Assembly: GCF_937920985.1 (NCBI RefSeq)
Contig: NZ_CALDXR010000017.1
Coordinates: 1 to 14,477 of the forward strand
Length of the DNA: 14,477 nt
Origin: an uncultured Phascolarctobacterium sp.
GTDB taxonomy: Bacteria > Bacillota > Negativicutes > Acidaminococcales > Acidaminococcaceae
Direction: 5' to 3'
Below are positions 6,436 to 12,540 of the stretch, piece after piece (the first letter of the stretch is position 1; every line of letters starts with the position of its first letter). A model generated the notes under the pieces. That model was not told the origin of the DNA. It saw nothing but the letters and a program-made list of their open reading frames with translations, and did not search any database. The position numbers and the translations under genes are program-made.

Positions 6436-7320
6436 TTAACGCACCGCCTTTCTGGCACCGAATTTACTTTTAATCAGCGGCATGGACAAAGCAATTGCTA
6501 CCAGCACTGAGGTAAAGAGCTTCAAATCGTTTGGCGGCATACCCATAGCCAGTACAACTGCAATTACAATACGATAAACAATGGAGCCTAAAACTACAGA
6601 AATCAGACAGTTTTTAAAGCTGCGTGTACCAAAAAGCACCTCACCGATAATAACGGATGCCAAACCGATAACGATTGTACCGGTACCCATACCGACATCG
6701 GAAAAGCCGTTGGATTGCGCAACCAGAGCACCGGAAACAGCAACCAGAGCATTACTGATGAGCAAACCGAGAATAATCGTTACGTCAGTATCTACGCCCT
6801 GAGCACGGATCATCTGCTGGTTGAAGCCGGTAGCACGGATAGCAGCGCCAATCTGTGTACCAAAGAACCAATACATAAAGCAGCCAACCAGAACAGTAAC
6901 AGCCAGGCCAACAACAAGCGTTGTCTGTGCCATTGACAGGTCCATCATAGACTTGGCAATTTTAAAGGTAGTATCCACACCAAGCAAAGATAAGTTAGCC
7001 TTGCCCATAATGCGCAGGTTAACGGAATACAAAGCAATCATGGTCAAAATACCGGCCAACAGAGCAGGTATTTTCATCTTAGTATGCAAAATGCCGGTTA
7101 TAATACCTGCCAGCATACCGGCAACGCAGGCACCCAAAAGTGCGGCCAAGGGTCCAAAGCCTGCTACCATCATGGAAGCAGCTGTTGCCGCACCCAGCGG
7201 AAAGCTGCCTTCTACCGTCAAATCTGCAATATCCAGCACTCGGAATGTTACATATACACCAAGAGCCATCAACGCCCACAGCAAGCCCTGTGCCACTGTA
7301 GGTATCAGCAAACTAATCAT
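6436..7320 (-). CDS. ABC importer permease (COG4120, BPD_transp_2 type)
   Basis: Integral membrane subunit forming the transport channel, 294 residues with about eight hydrophobic segments. It resembles the LivH/RbsC-type permease superfamily. Recognisable stretches are the opening ALGVYVTFRVLDIADLTVEG, the cytoplasmic loop with GAAIRATGFNQQMIRAQGVD that would contact the ATPase, and GMGTGTIVIGLASVIIGE. The frame can be extended to a TTG at 7326, but that codon is only two bases from GGAGG, while the ATG at 7320 lies eight bases from it and is preferred. The ATPase start abuts its stop. A terminator-like hairpin separates it from the binding-protein gene upstream, which would lower its expression relative to that gene. 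Confidence 0.9.
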   Translation of the reverse strand: MISLLIPTVAQGLLWALMALGVYVTFRVLDIADLTVEGSFPLGAATAASMMVAGFGPLAALLGACVAGMLAGIITGILHTKMKIPALLAGILTMIALYSVNLRIMGKANLSLLGVDTTFKIAKSMMDLSMAQTTLVVGLAVTVLVGCFMYWFFGTQIGAAIRATGFNQQMIRAQGVDTDVTIILGLLISNALVAVSGALVAQSNGFSDVGMGTGTIVIGLASVIIGEVLFGTRSFKNCLISVVLGSIVYRIVIAVVLAMGMPPNDLKLFTSVLVAIALSMPLIKSKFGARKAVR

Positions 7321-7347
7321 TCCCAATTCCTCCCAATCTTCTTAGCG

Positions 7348-7379
7348 AAAAAAGAGCCTGCTTTTTGATTAGCAGGCTC
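7348..7379 (-). terminator. internal terminator/attenuator between binding protein and permease genes
   Basis: Perfect 9-bp arms GAGCCTGCT (7354-7362) and AGCAGGCTC (7371-7379) with an eight-base loop. On the minus strand a TTTTTT run follows (7353-7348). It starts just after the binding-protein stop and ends before the permease ribosome site. Partial read-through would give more binding protein than membrane subunits. Confidence 0.8.
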
Positions 7380-7389
7380 CAAATTTTAA

Positions 7390-8397
7390 TTATTTAATAA
7401 CCTCTGCACCCTTCAGCAAATCTTCAGGAACCTTCAAACCAATCTTAGCTGCTTCCTTAAGATTGATGGTAGGCTTAAATTCTTTTTGTGCCTGAATAGC
7501 CATATCAGCCGGTTTTGCTTTACCGCTCAGAATATCAGCAGCCATCACACCGGTTTGGAAGCCAAGCTTGTAATAATCAACGCCCAGGGTTGCCAGACCA
7601 CCGGCTCTTACCATACCGCCTTCAGCACAGATAACAGGAAGCTTTGCTTCCTCAGTTACACTGATTAAAGTAGGAATAGCAGATGCCAATACATTGTCAG
7701 TAGGTACATATACTGCCTGTACATCACCTGCCAGACTGCGGGCAGCCTGTTGAATATCATTAACAGTAGAAACAGTAGCTTCCTTTACGGTAATGCCCTT
7801 GGCAGCTGCAGCCTTCTTCAGCAGCTCAACCTGCAGTTGGGAGTTAACTTCGCTGGAGCAATAAATTGTACCGATGGTTTTAGCATTCGGAACCAGCTTC
7901 AGCAGTAAATCCAGTTGCTCGGCAACAGGGTTCATATCCGTTGTACCGGTTACATTAGTGCCCGGTTTAGCATCATCCTTAACCAGCTTAGCGGTTTTGT
8001 AGTCAGTTACCGCAGTAGCAACGATAGGAATATCGCTGGTAACATTTGCTACAGTCTGCGCTGCAGGAGTTGCAATAGCACAAATCAAGTCAACCTTATT
8101 ATTTACAAAGCGATGAGCAATGTTCTGCAGGTTAGATTGGTCAGCCTGCGCATTTTGTTTGTCAAAAGTAATGTTCTGACCTTCCTTGTAGCCCTTAGAT
8201 GCCAAGCCGTCAACAAAGCCCTTGTTAGCTGCATCGAGCGCTTCATGCTCAACCAGCTGTACAATGCCTACATTAACCTTTTCAGCCTTTGCACCTGCTT
8301 CCTTTTTGTCACCGCCGCAGCCTAATGCCCCCAAGGCGAGGGTCAGCATCAGGCCAGCTGCCAATGCTTTAATTTTGTTGTTTTTCAGAGAAATCAT
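7390..8397 (-). CDS. ABC importer substrate-binding lipoprotein (COG2984, ABC_sub_bind)
   Basis: Solute-binding lipoprotein of 335 residues that delivers ligand to the adjacent permease and ATPase. A lysine-containing start and hydrophobic stretch lead to LGALGC with the probable lipidated Cys at 27; position -3 is Ala rather than the usual Leu. The mature part shows the PF04392 pattern: VNVGIVQLVEHEALDAANKGFVDGL, then DLICAIATPAAQTVAN, IPIVATAVTDY, KTIGTIYCSSEVNS, VYVPTDNVLAS and GGLATLGVDYYKLG. Members of this group carry tryptophan, tyrosine or other small solutes. The ligand cannot be read from sequence. No T-box or other amino-acid leader is present. It is the first gene of its operon, with a near-consensus promoter, and is followed by a terminator-like hairpin. 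Confidence 0.92.
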   Translation of the reverse strand: MISLKNNKIKALAAGLMLTLALGALGCGGDKKEAGAKAEKVNVGIVQLVEHEALDAANKGFVDGLASKGYKEGQNITFDKQNAQADQSNLQNIAHRFVNNKVDLICAIATPAAQTVANVTSDIPIVATAVTDYKTAKLVKDDAKPGTNVTGTTDMNPVAEQLDLLLKLVPNAKTIGTIYCSSEVNSQLQVELLKKAAAAKGITVKEATVSTVNDIQQAARSLAGDVQAVYVPTDNVLASAIPTLISVTEEAKLPVICAEGGMVRAGGLATLGVDYYKLGFQTGVMAADILSGKAKPADMAIQAQKEFKPTINLKEAAKIGLKVPEDLLKGAEVIK

Positions 8398-8447
8398 TTT
8401 CTACCATCCTTCCATGCTACAAAATTCGTATAAATGTAGTTAAAGTT

Positions 8448-8476
8448 ATTTTATGCTTTTATATTTGATTTGTAAA
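8448..8476 (-). promoter_or_regulatory. promoter of the ABC importer operon
   Basis: Minus-strand TTTACA (8476-8471), exactly 17 bases, then TAAAAT (8453-8448), each five of six to consensus. The predicted leader is only about 45 bases long, which leaves no room for a T-box. Confidence 0.75.
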
Positions 8477-8547
8477 GTTTTTTGAAATTTTTTCTCTATT
8501 TAGTATTTTAAAGCACCTTTAATGTATAAAAAGTTACATGTTCTGCC

Positions 8548-8587
8548 GTAAAAAGGAAACTGCCTCACACCTATAGCGTGAAGCAGT
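8548..8587 (-). terminator. terminator of the dhaL-to-regulator operon
   Basis: The arms ACTGCCTCAC (8559-8568) and GTGAAGCAGT (8578-8587) pair over 10 positions, one of them G-U on the minus strand. The minus-strand stem runs into TTTCCTTTTT. A T-run also follows on the plus strand, so the hairpin could stop traffic both ways. It separates the regulator gene from the ABC operon promoter. Confidence 0.75.
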
Positions 8588-8601
8588 CTTTTTAAATCCA
8601 G

Positions 8602-9507
8602 TTATTTCAATAGCTCTTTGGCCTGCTCTTCGCTGACAATTAAGTGCGTAAACAGTTCTGTTGCCAAAGCACCAAGCAAAGCTTTGCTGCTGGCATGAAT
8701 TCCCAGGCCAATCAGCTTTTTGCAGTGACGTAGCTGGGACAGCGGAATATGCAGACAGTAATCATTATTACCGCTGATGAATTCACCGCGCTGATTATAA
8801 TAATATGACAAAAAGCTTCCTACTGCCTTTTGTCGCTCTAAGACATCACCGAAACGTGTTGCCGTTGCTTCATCAGGCACGGCAGGATAACCGCAGATAG
8901 CTACAACAGCAGCATCCAAGCTCTGCCATTGCTGCAAAAGCTGTTGATAGGCCGACCTGCTTTCCAACTCTGCGCGTTCCTCCTCGGAAGCAGGAAAAGC
9001 ACTGCAGCCAAGCATATAACAGCTTCTGCCACAGGCGCTTGCCCATATTTTCACCAGCTCATCCGGATGATAGCCCTTATTAGGAAAATTTGCCGTACCG
9101 ATCAGCGGATATACCATGCCATCCTGCGTATAGCTGCTGCAGTCCGCAGCCTTCAGTACAACCTCACCCAAAGCATAACCCCAGCCTAGAGCCATGCTCT
9201 TATCAGCTGTTGTTTCAGCCATAAGATACTGCATAGCCTGCGTCAACACATCCTGTGCATCAGCCAAAACACAGCCCCCGGCCAACGCATACTTAGACTG
9301 CAGACGCTGCAATAAATCTGCCTTTCCCTCATCTCCGGCACGGATTTCGATATGCACAATTCCCATCTCACGCGCTCTTGCCAGCATCTTGCTGACAGAT
9401 GGACGTGACACATTAAGGCGTTGCGCAATTTGCGCCTGCGTCAGATTGCTTTCATAATATAAACGGGCAGCAGCTACAAGCTGTGCCCGTTCATGAACCG
9501 ATAGCAT
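8602..9507 (-). CDS. SorC/LsrR-family sugar-binding transcriptional regulator
   Basis: A 301-residue regulator. An N-terminal helix-turn-helix lies at about 22-44 (LTQAQIAQRLNVSRPSVSKML), after the family's opening ARLYYESNLTQ. The rest is a PF04198 effector domain with MALGWGYALGEV near the phosphosugar site and a C-terminal GLGIHASSKALLGAL region. Family members such as LsrR, SorC and CggR sense phosphorylated sugars or sugar-phosphate intermediates and usually control their own operon. Its ATG follows the VOC stop directly (TAAATG), and it is the last gene of the dhaL-dhaK-aldolase-VOC operon. The likely target is therefore the promoter upstream of dhaL, and the likely effector is a phosphorylated pathway intermediate (inference). 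Confidence 0.9.
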   Translation of the reverse strand: MLSVHERAQLVAAARLYYESNLTQAQIAQRLNVSRPSVSKMLARAREMGIVHIEIRAGDEGKADLLQRLQSKYALAGGCVLADAQDVLTQAMQYLMAETTADKSMALGWGYALGEVVLKAADCSSYTQDGMVYPLIGTANFPNKGYHPDELVKIWASACGRSCYMLGCSAFPASEEERAELESRSAYQQLLQQWQSLDAAVVAICGYPAVPDEATATRFGDVLERQKAVGSFLSYYYNQRGEFISGNNDYCLHIPLSQLRHCKKLIGLGIHASSKALLGALATELFTHLIVSEEQAKELLK

Positions 9508-9825
9508 TTATTTAACTTCTTCCATTAATTCGAACAGAATACCATCCTTCATGATGAAAGCAATGCGGGTATGCTCATCAGCCATCCAGGGCTCAACAAT
9601 AACCTTATTTTCTGCCAGCTGCTTATCAAGGTCATCAACCTTATAAGCTACATGCACTAAGGTCTGCAGCTCTTCAGGCAACGGAGTATCTTTTTCGAAA
9701 CGCAGGTATTCAATATGAAATTCATTGGTATCAGGAGTAATGAGATGCGTTTTGATGCCTTCAGCATAAATCTCGCCTTCTCTTGCAACAGTCGTCGGTA
9801 CGCCGACATGCATAAATTCTTTCAT
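9508..9825 (-). CDS. VOC (glyoxalase/dioxygenase fold) metalloprotein
   Basis: A 105-residue single-module vicinal-oxygen-chelate protein. Candidate metal ligands fall at the usual places: His6 on the first strand (FMHVGVP), Glu39 (NEFHIEYLRF), His58 (LVHVAYKVDD) and Glu99 (GILFELME). VOC members bind a divalent metal and act on vicinal carbonyl or hydroxyl groups as isomerases, epimerases or lyases. It is packed between the aldolase (stop abutting its ATG) and the regulator, so it should share the pathway. It occupies the place that the unrelated ABM-fold isomerase LsrG has in AI-2 operons. An isomerase or epimerase acting on the phosphorylated keto-compound is a reasonable guess, unproven. 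Confidence 0.85.
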   Translation of the reverse strand: MKEFMHVGVPTTVAREGEIYAEGIKTHLITPDTNEFHIEYLRFEKDTPLPEELQTLVHVAYKVDDLDKQLAENKVIVEPWMADEHTRIAFIMKDGILFELMEEVK

Positions 9826-10707
9826 TTAGTCCACATCCTTCTGCCATAACTCATAAGCATGATAAGCTGCTTCCGGAGTTGCATTTTCGTGTACAACCAT
9901 ACGGATTGCACGCAGCATAGCCTTCGGTACGGCAGCCTGCAAAACGTTGCGTCCCATATCAACACCGGCAGCGCCTTCGTTTACGGCACGATAAGCCATT
10001 TCCAATGCATCACGCTCAGGAATTTTCTTGCCACCGGCAATTACGATAGGTACAGGACAAGCCGCTGTAACCTGCTCAAAGTTATCACAATAGTAGGTTT
10101 TGATGATATGAGCGCCGGTTTCAGCCAGCAGACGTGTAGCCAGGGAGAAATAACGCGTGGTACGCTCCATCTCCTTGCCAACAGCTACAACACCAAGAAC
10201 CGGGATGGAAAAACGTTCGCCCATATTTACATAATAAGACAAATTGCGCAGGGAGTCAAGCTCGCCTGCAGAGCCTACAAAGCACTGAACAGCCATGCAG
10301 GAAGCATTCATGCGGATAGCATCTTCAATTTCAACGCCTACATTGCCAAAGCTCATATCGTCCTTGAGTACGCTGGTGTCAGCAGTGCAGCGCAGAGCAA
10401 CAGCCTTGTGATGATTAGCGGGAATACAGGTGCGCAATGCGCCTCTTGTTGCCATCAGGCAATCTGCATATTGCATCAGCGGCGGAATCGTCAGATCAAG
10501 ACGTTCCAGACCTGCGGTAGAGCCCATAATATAACCATGGTCAAAGGCCAGCATAATAGTGCGGCCATCATCAGCAAAAATCTGTCCCAGACGAGACTGC
10601 ATGCCCCAGCCTGCAGATGCATGTCCCTTTACCGGGAACGGACGCTCCGGCGGAGCAATGCCGATACCATAGTCTTTTGCCAGTACATTACCTTCTTTAT
10701 CTGCCAT
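9826..10707 (-). CDS. LsrF-like class I aldolase/thiolase
   Basis: A 293-residue TIM-barrel enzyme of the DeoC/FbaB class, closely resembling LsrF (3-hydroxy-5-phosphonooxypentane-2,4-dione thiolase). Landmarks are WGMQSRLGQIF (34-44), LAFDHGYIMG (53-62), ATRGALR (86-92), RYFSLATRLLAE (185-196), and IIKTYY with the Schiff-base lysine at 203, the position of the catalytic Lys in E. coli LsrF. Next come VPIVIAGGKKIPERDALEM and the phosphate-binding GVDMGRN. LsrF releases DHAP and acetyl-CoA from phospho-HPD. The substrate here may differ, because the other Lsr genes are absent and the neighbours are DhaK and DhaL. The ATG is preceded by AGGTGA (10714-10719), just past the dhaK stop, and VOC follows with no gap. 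Confidence 0.9.
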   Translation of the reverse strand: MADKEGNVLAKDYGIGIAPPERPFPVKGHASAGWGMQSRLGQIFADDGRTIMLAFDHGYIMGSTAGLERLDLTIPPLMQYADCLMATRGALRTCIPANHHKAVALRCTADTSVLKDDMSFGNVGVEIEDAIRMNASCMAVQCFVGSAGELDSLRNLSYYVNMGERFSIPVLGVVAVGKEMERTTRYFSLATRLLAETGAHIIKTYYCDNFEQVTAACPVPIVIAGGKKIPERDALEMAYRAVNEGAAGVDMGRNVLQAAVPKAMLRAIRMVVHENATPEAAYHAYELWQKDVD

Positions 10708-10721
10708 ATTCAGTCACCTGC

Positions 10722-11714
10722 TTAATTTCTGTAGTACGGAGTACGACACGGAGCATTCCAATAGCCAAGCAGCTCGTCATCCATACGCGCAATGAACATT
10801 TGGAAGCCTGCTGTTTCCTGTACGGTAAGGATTTCGCCAACAGCACTTGCCACAACTTCAATACCTTTTTCTGCCAACAGCTTATGGCAGGCACGGAAAA
10901 CAATAAGCTGTTCCATCAGAGTAGTTGCACCACTGCCGTTGATAACAACCATCAGCTTTTCGCCTGCTGTTACGTCCAGATCCTTCAACAGTGCGTCCAT
11001 CATAATAGCAGCAGTTTCGTCAGCAGATTTCATCGGCTGAGTACCACCGCCACCTTCACCATGCTGGCCCATACCGACTTCCATGGTACCTTCGGCAATA
11101 TGAGCAATTTCCATACCGGTTGCCGGATGAGTAGCGCCTTTGGTAGCAACAGCGATAGTTGCCATGTTGTCAGCAAATTTTTGTGCAATAGCAGCAACCT
11201 CTTCCAAGGATTTGCCTGCAGCAGCTGCAGCGCCGGCAATCTTGTACAGAGGAACACAGCCAACGAGACCACGGCGATCATCAGCATTTTCACGCGGAGC
11301 ATTGGCAACGTCTTCCTGAGTTACAACCTTAACAACATTAATGCCCAGTTTTTTCACCTGTTTCATGGTCAGGTTGCCGGTCAGCATATCGCCTGCATGG
11401 TTAAGTACAACGAAAAGTACGCCATGACCTTTGTCTGCCATTTTAATTGCTTCTACACATGCTTGAGGGCCAGGTGCAGCAAAAATATTACCTGCAACAG
11501 AAATATCAATCATACCTTCGCCGACAAAGCCGCTGATAGCGGGCTCATGGCCGGTGCCGCCTAAGGTTACGATGGTTACACGGTCTGCCTCTGCCAATTT
11601 CTTGTTTACAATGAGGTTGCCCTGTTCCAAGGTGATGATATCAGGATTAGATAACACAAGACCTTCCAATAATTCACTTGTCAGATTTTCCGGATTGTTA
11701 ATGAATTTTTGCAT
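10722..11714 (-). CDS. dhaK: dihydroxyacetone kinase-like substrate-binding subunit DhaK
   Basis: Substrate-binding half of a dihydroxyacetone-type kinase, which binds a ketone covalently through a histidine and receives phosphate from DhaL. From the ATG at 11714 the protein has 330 residues. GGTGHEP places His56, NHAGD places Asp109, and GMGQHGEGG places His218, all at the E. coli DhaK positions. The frame runs upstream to a TTG at 11768, but GGAGG (11722-11726) seven bases before the ATG fixes the start. The His218 loop reads QHGEGGGGTQPM instead of the classical IHGEPG and the Asp109 region is also divergent, pointing to a subfamily whose substrate may not be dihydroxyacetone. It lies 55 bases after dhaL, inverted from the usual K-L order. 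DhaM, the phosphate donor of PTS-linked forms, is not in the window. Confidence 0.9.
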   Translation of the reverse strand: MQKFINNPENLTSELLEGLVLSNPDIITLEQGNLIVNKKLAEADRVTIVTLGGTGHEPAISGFVGEGMIDISVAGNIFAAPGPQACVEAIKMADKGHGVLFVVLNHAGDMLTGNLTMKQVKKLGINVVKVVTQEDVANAPRENADDRRGLVGCVPLYKIAGAAAAAGKSLEEVAAIAQKFADNMATIAVATKGATHPATGMEIAHIAEGTMEVGMGQHGEGGGGTQPMKSADETAAIMMDALLKDLDVTAGEKLMVVINGSGATTLMEQLIVFRACHKLLAEKGIEVVASAVGEILTVQETAGFQMFIARMDDELLGYWNAPCRTPYYRN

Positions 11715-11750
11715 AATGACGCCTCCGTTTTTATTTATTGTTTTTTTAAG

Positions 11751-11769
11751 CTTGCGCTTTATAAGCAAG
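11751..11769 (-). other. small hairpin in the dhaL-dhaK gap
   Basis: CTTGC and GCAAG flank an inner GCTT/AAGC pairing with an ATA loop, directly after the dhaL stop. On the minus strand an A-run follows, not a T-run, so it is not a terminator in the operon direction. It might mark an RNA processing or stability point, or be chance. Confidence 0.25.
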
Positions 11770-12387
11770 TCAGATTGCCCCTGCCATCGCTGTCAGCAGA
11801 ATAGAAATAGATGTTGCACCGGGATCCTTAGTACCCAGGCTACGTTCACCAACGTTTTTGGCACGACCGAAGCGTGCCACCATATCAGCAGTTTTTTCAG
11901 CACCCTCGGCTGCTGCCTTACCCATTGCTGCAAAGACAGTCTTTGCATCGCCTTCAACTGCCATGCCTGCATCAAGAGCAGGATACAGCGCATCAACCAT
12001 TGTCTTATCACCAATTTTAGCCTTGGAAATGTCCTCAAAATCCTCTTTAGCCTGAGCCAGCATAGCACGAAGCTCTTCCAAAGAAACCTTCTGCGCATCC
12101 TCTGGCGCAGCATCAGCAAGTCCGCCAAAAACAGTTCCCCATAAAGGTCCTGCGCTGCCGCCGTTACTGTTCATAAAAGCCATGCTCAAATCATCAAGCA
12201 AGTCCTTAATATTGCCACTGTCATGTGCTTCTACTTTGTTTTTCATGGATTCTGCCATACGCGCAATAGTAACGCCATGGTCACCATCACCAGCTACGCT
12301 GTCCAGCTCGCACAGCATTTTACTTTTTTCTTCAAGCTCAACTGCTGCTGCCAAAAGCATCTTTTCCAACATTTCTAAAGTAAGCAT
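11770..12387 (-). CDS. dhaL: dihydroxyacetone kinase-like ADP-binding subunit DhaL
   Basis: Nucleotide-binding half of the kinase, 205 residues (E. coli DhaL has 210). Key motifs: LDSVAGDGDHG with the three Mg-binding aspartates at 29, 34 and 36; NGGSAGPLWG near 74-83; GDKTMVDALYPA; and GRAKNVGERSLGTKDPGATS near the C-terminus, the segment that binds nucleotide phosphate. DhaL holds ADP as a fixed cofactor in PTS-linked kinases or uses ATP in other forms. Without DhaM in view the donor is undecided. It is the first gene of the operon, 28 bases from the -10 box, with AAAGGAG (12398-12404) ten bases before the ATG. Confidence 0.92.
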   Translation of the reverse strand: MLTLEMLEKMLLAAAVELEEKSKMLCELDSVAGDGDHGVTIARMAESMKNKVEAHDSGNIKDLLDDLSMAFMNSNGGSAGPLWGTVFGGLADAAPEDAQKVSLEELRAMLAQAKEDFEDISKAKIGDKTMVDALYPALDAGMAVEGDAKTVFAAMGKAAAEGAEKTADMVARFGRAKNVGERSLGTKDPGATSISILLTAMAGAI

Positions 12388-12414
12388 AATTTATCCGCTC
12401 CTTTCGTTATCCCC

Positions 12415-12443
12415 ATTGTAGCATTTGTCAGAACATATGTAAA
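12415..12443 (-). promoter_or_regulatory. promoter of the dhaL-dhaK-aldolase-VOC-regulator operon
   Basis: Minus-strand TTTACA (12443-12438), a 17-base spacer and TACAAT (12420-12415) preceded by TGC, so it is also an extended -10. Both boxes are five of six to consensus. Confidence 0.8.
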
Positions 12444-12477
12444 CGATTTTTCTGAAATTTATCTTCTTTTCTGTCAA
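12424..12477. promoter_or_regulatory. candidate SorC-type operator half-sites over the dhaL promoter
   Basis: Three copies of a CAGAA-containing element surround the promoter: TTTGTCAGAAC (12424-12434) on the plus strand, inside the spacer, and, on the minus strand, TTTCAGAAAAA (12457-12447) and TTGACAGAAAA (12477-12467) upstream of the -35. Two point the same way and the third is inverted. SorC-family tetramers commonly bind several spaced half-sites. The regulator at the end of this operon is the natural candidate. Confidence 0.4.
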
Positions 12478-12507
12478 AAAAAGTTCGTCGCACTAAGTAC
12501 GACGAAC
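12476..12507 (-). terminator. intrinsic terminator of the M23 peptidase gene
   Basis: Perfect 8-bp arms GTTCGTCG (12483-12490) and CGACGAAC (12500-12507). On the minus strand the stem runs into seven T (12482-12476). It lies 33 bases after the peptidase stop. Its T-run partly overlaps a candidate half-site of the dhaL operator. Confidence 0.85.
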
Positions 12508-12540
12508 CTAAAAATTTTCGATATCTTATTTTTGTAGTAA

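Noticed and set aside
8398..8447. T-box or other amino-acid riboswitch before the binding-protein gene, expected if the importer were a tryptophan transporter
   Set aside because: The predicted leader is about 45 bases, with no specifier loop or antiterminator.
8602..10707. Complete AI-2 (lsr) quorum-signal uptake operon
   Set aside because: Only LsrF-like and LsrR-like proteins are present. LsrK, LsrG and the LsrABCD importer are missing, and the adjacent ABC importer is a different family in its own transcription unit.
10617..11564. A 315-codon plus-strand frame opposite dhaK
   Set aside because: The composition is antisense-like (many Cys, His, Asn, Ser), there are no family motifs, and the opposite strand carries exact DhaK catalytic motifs.
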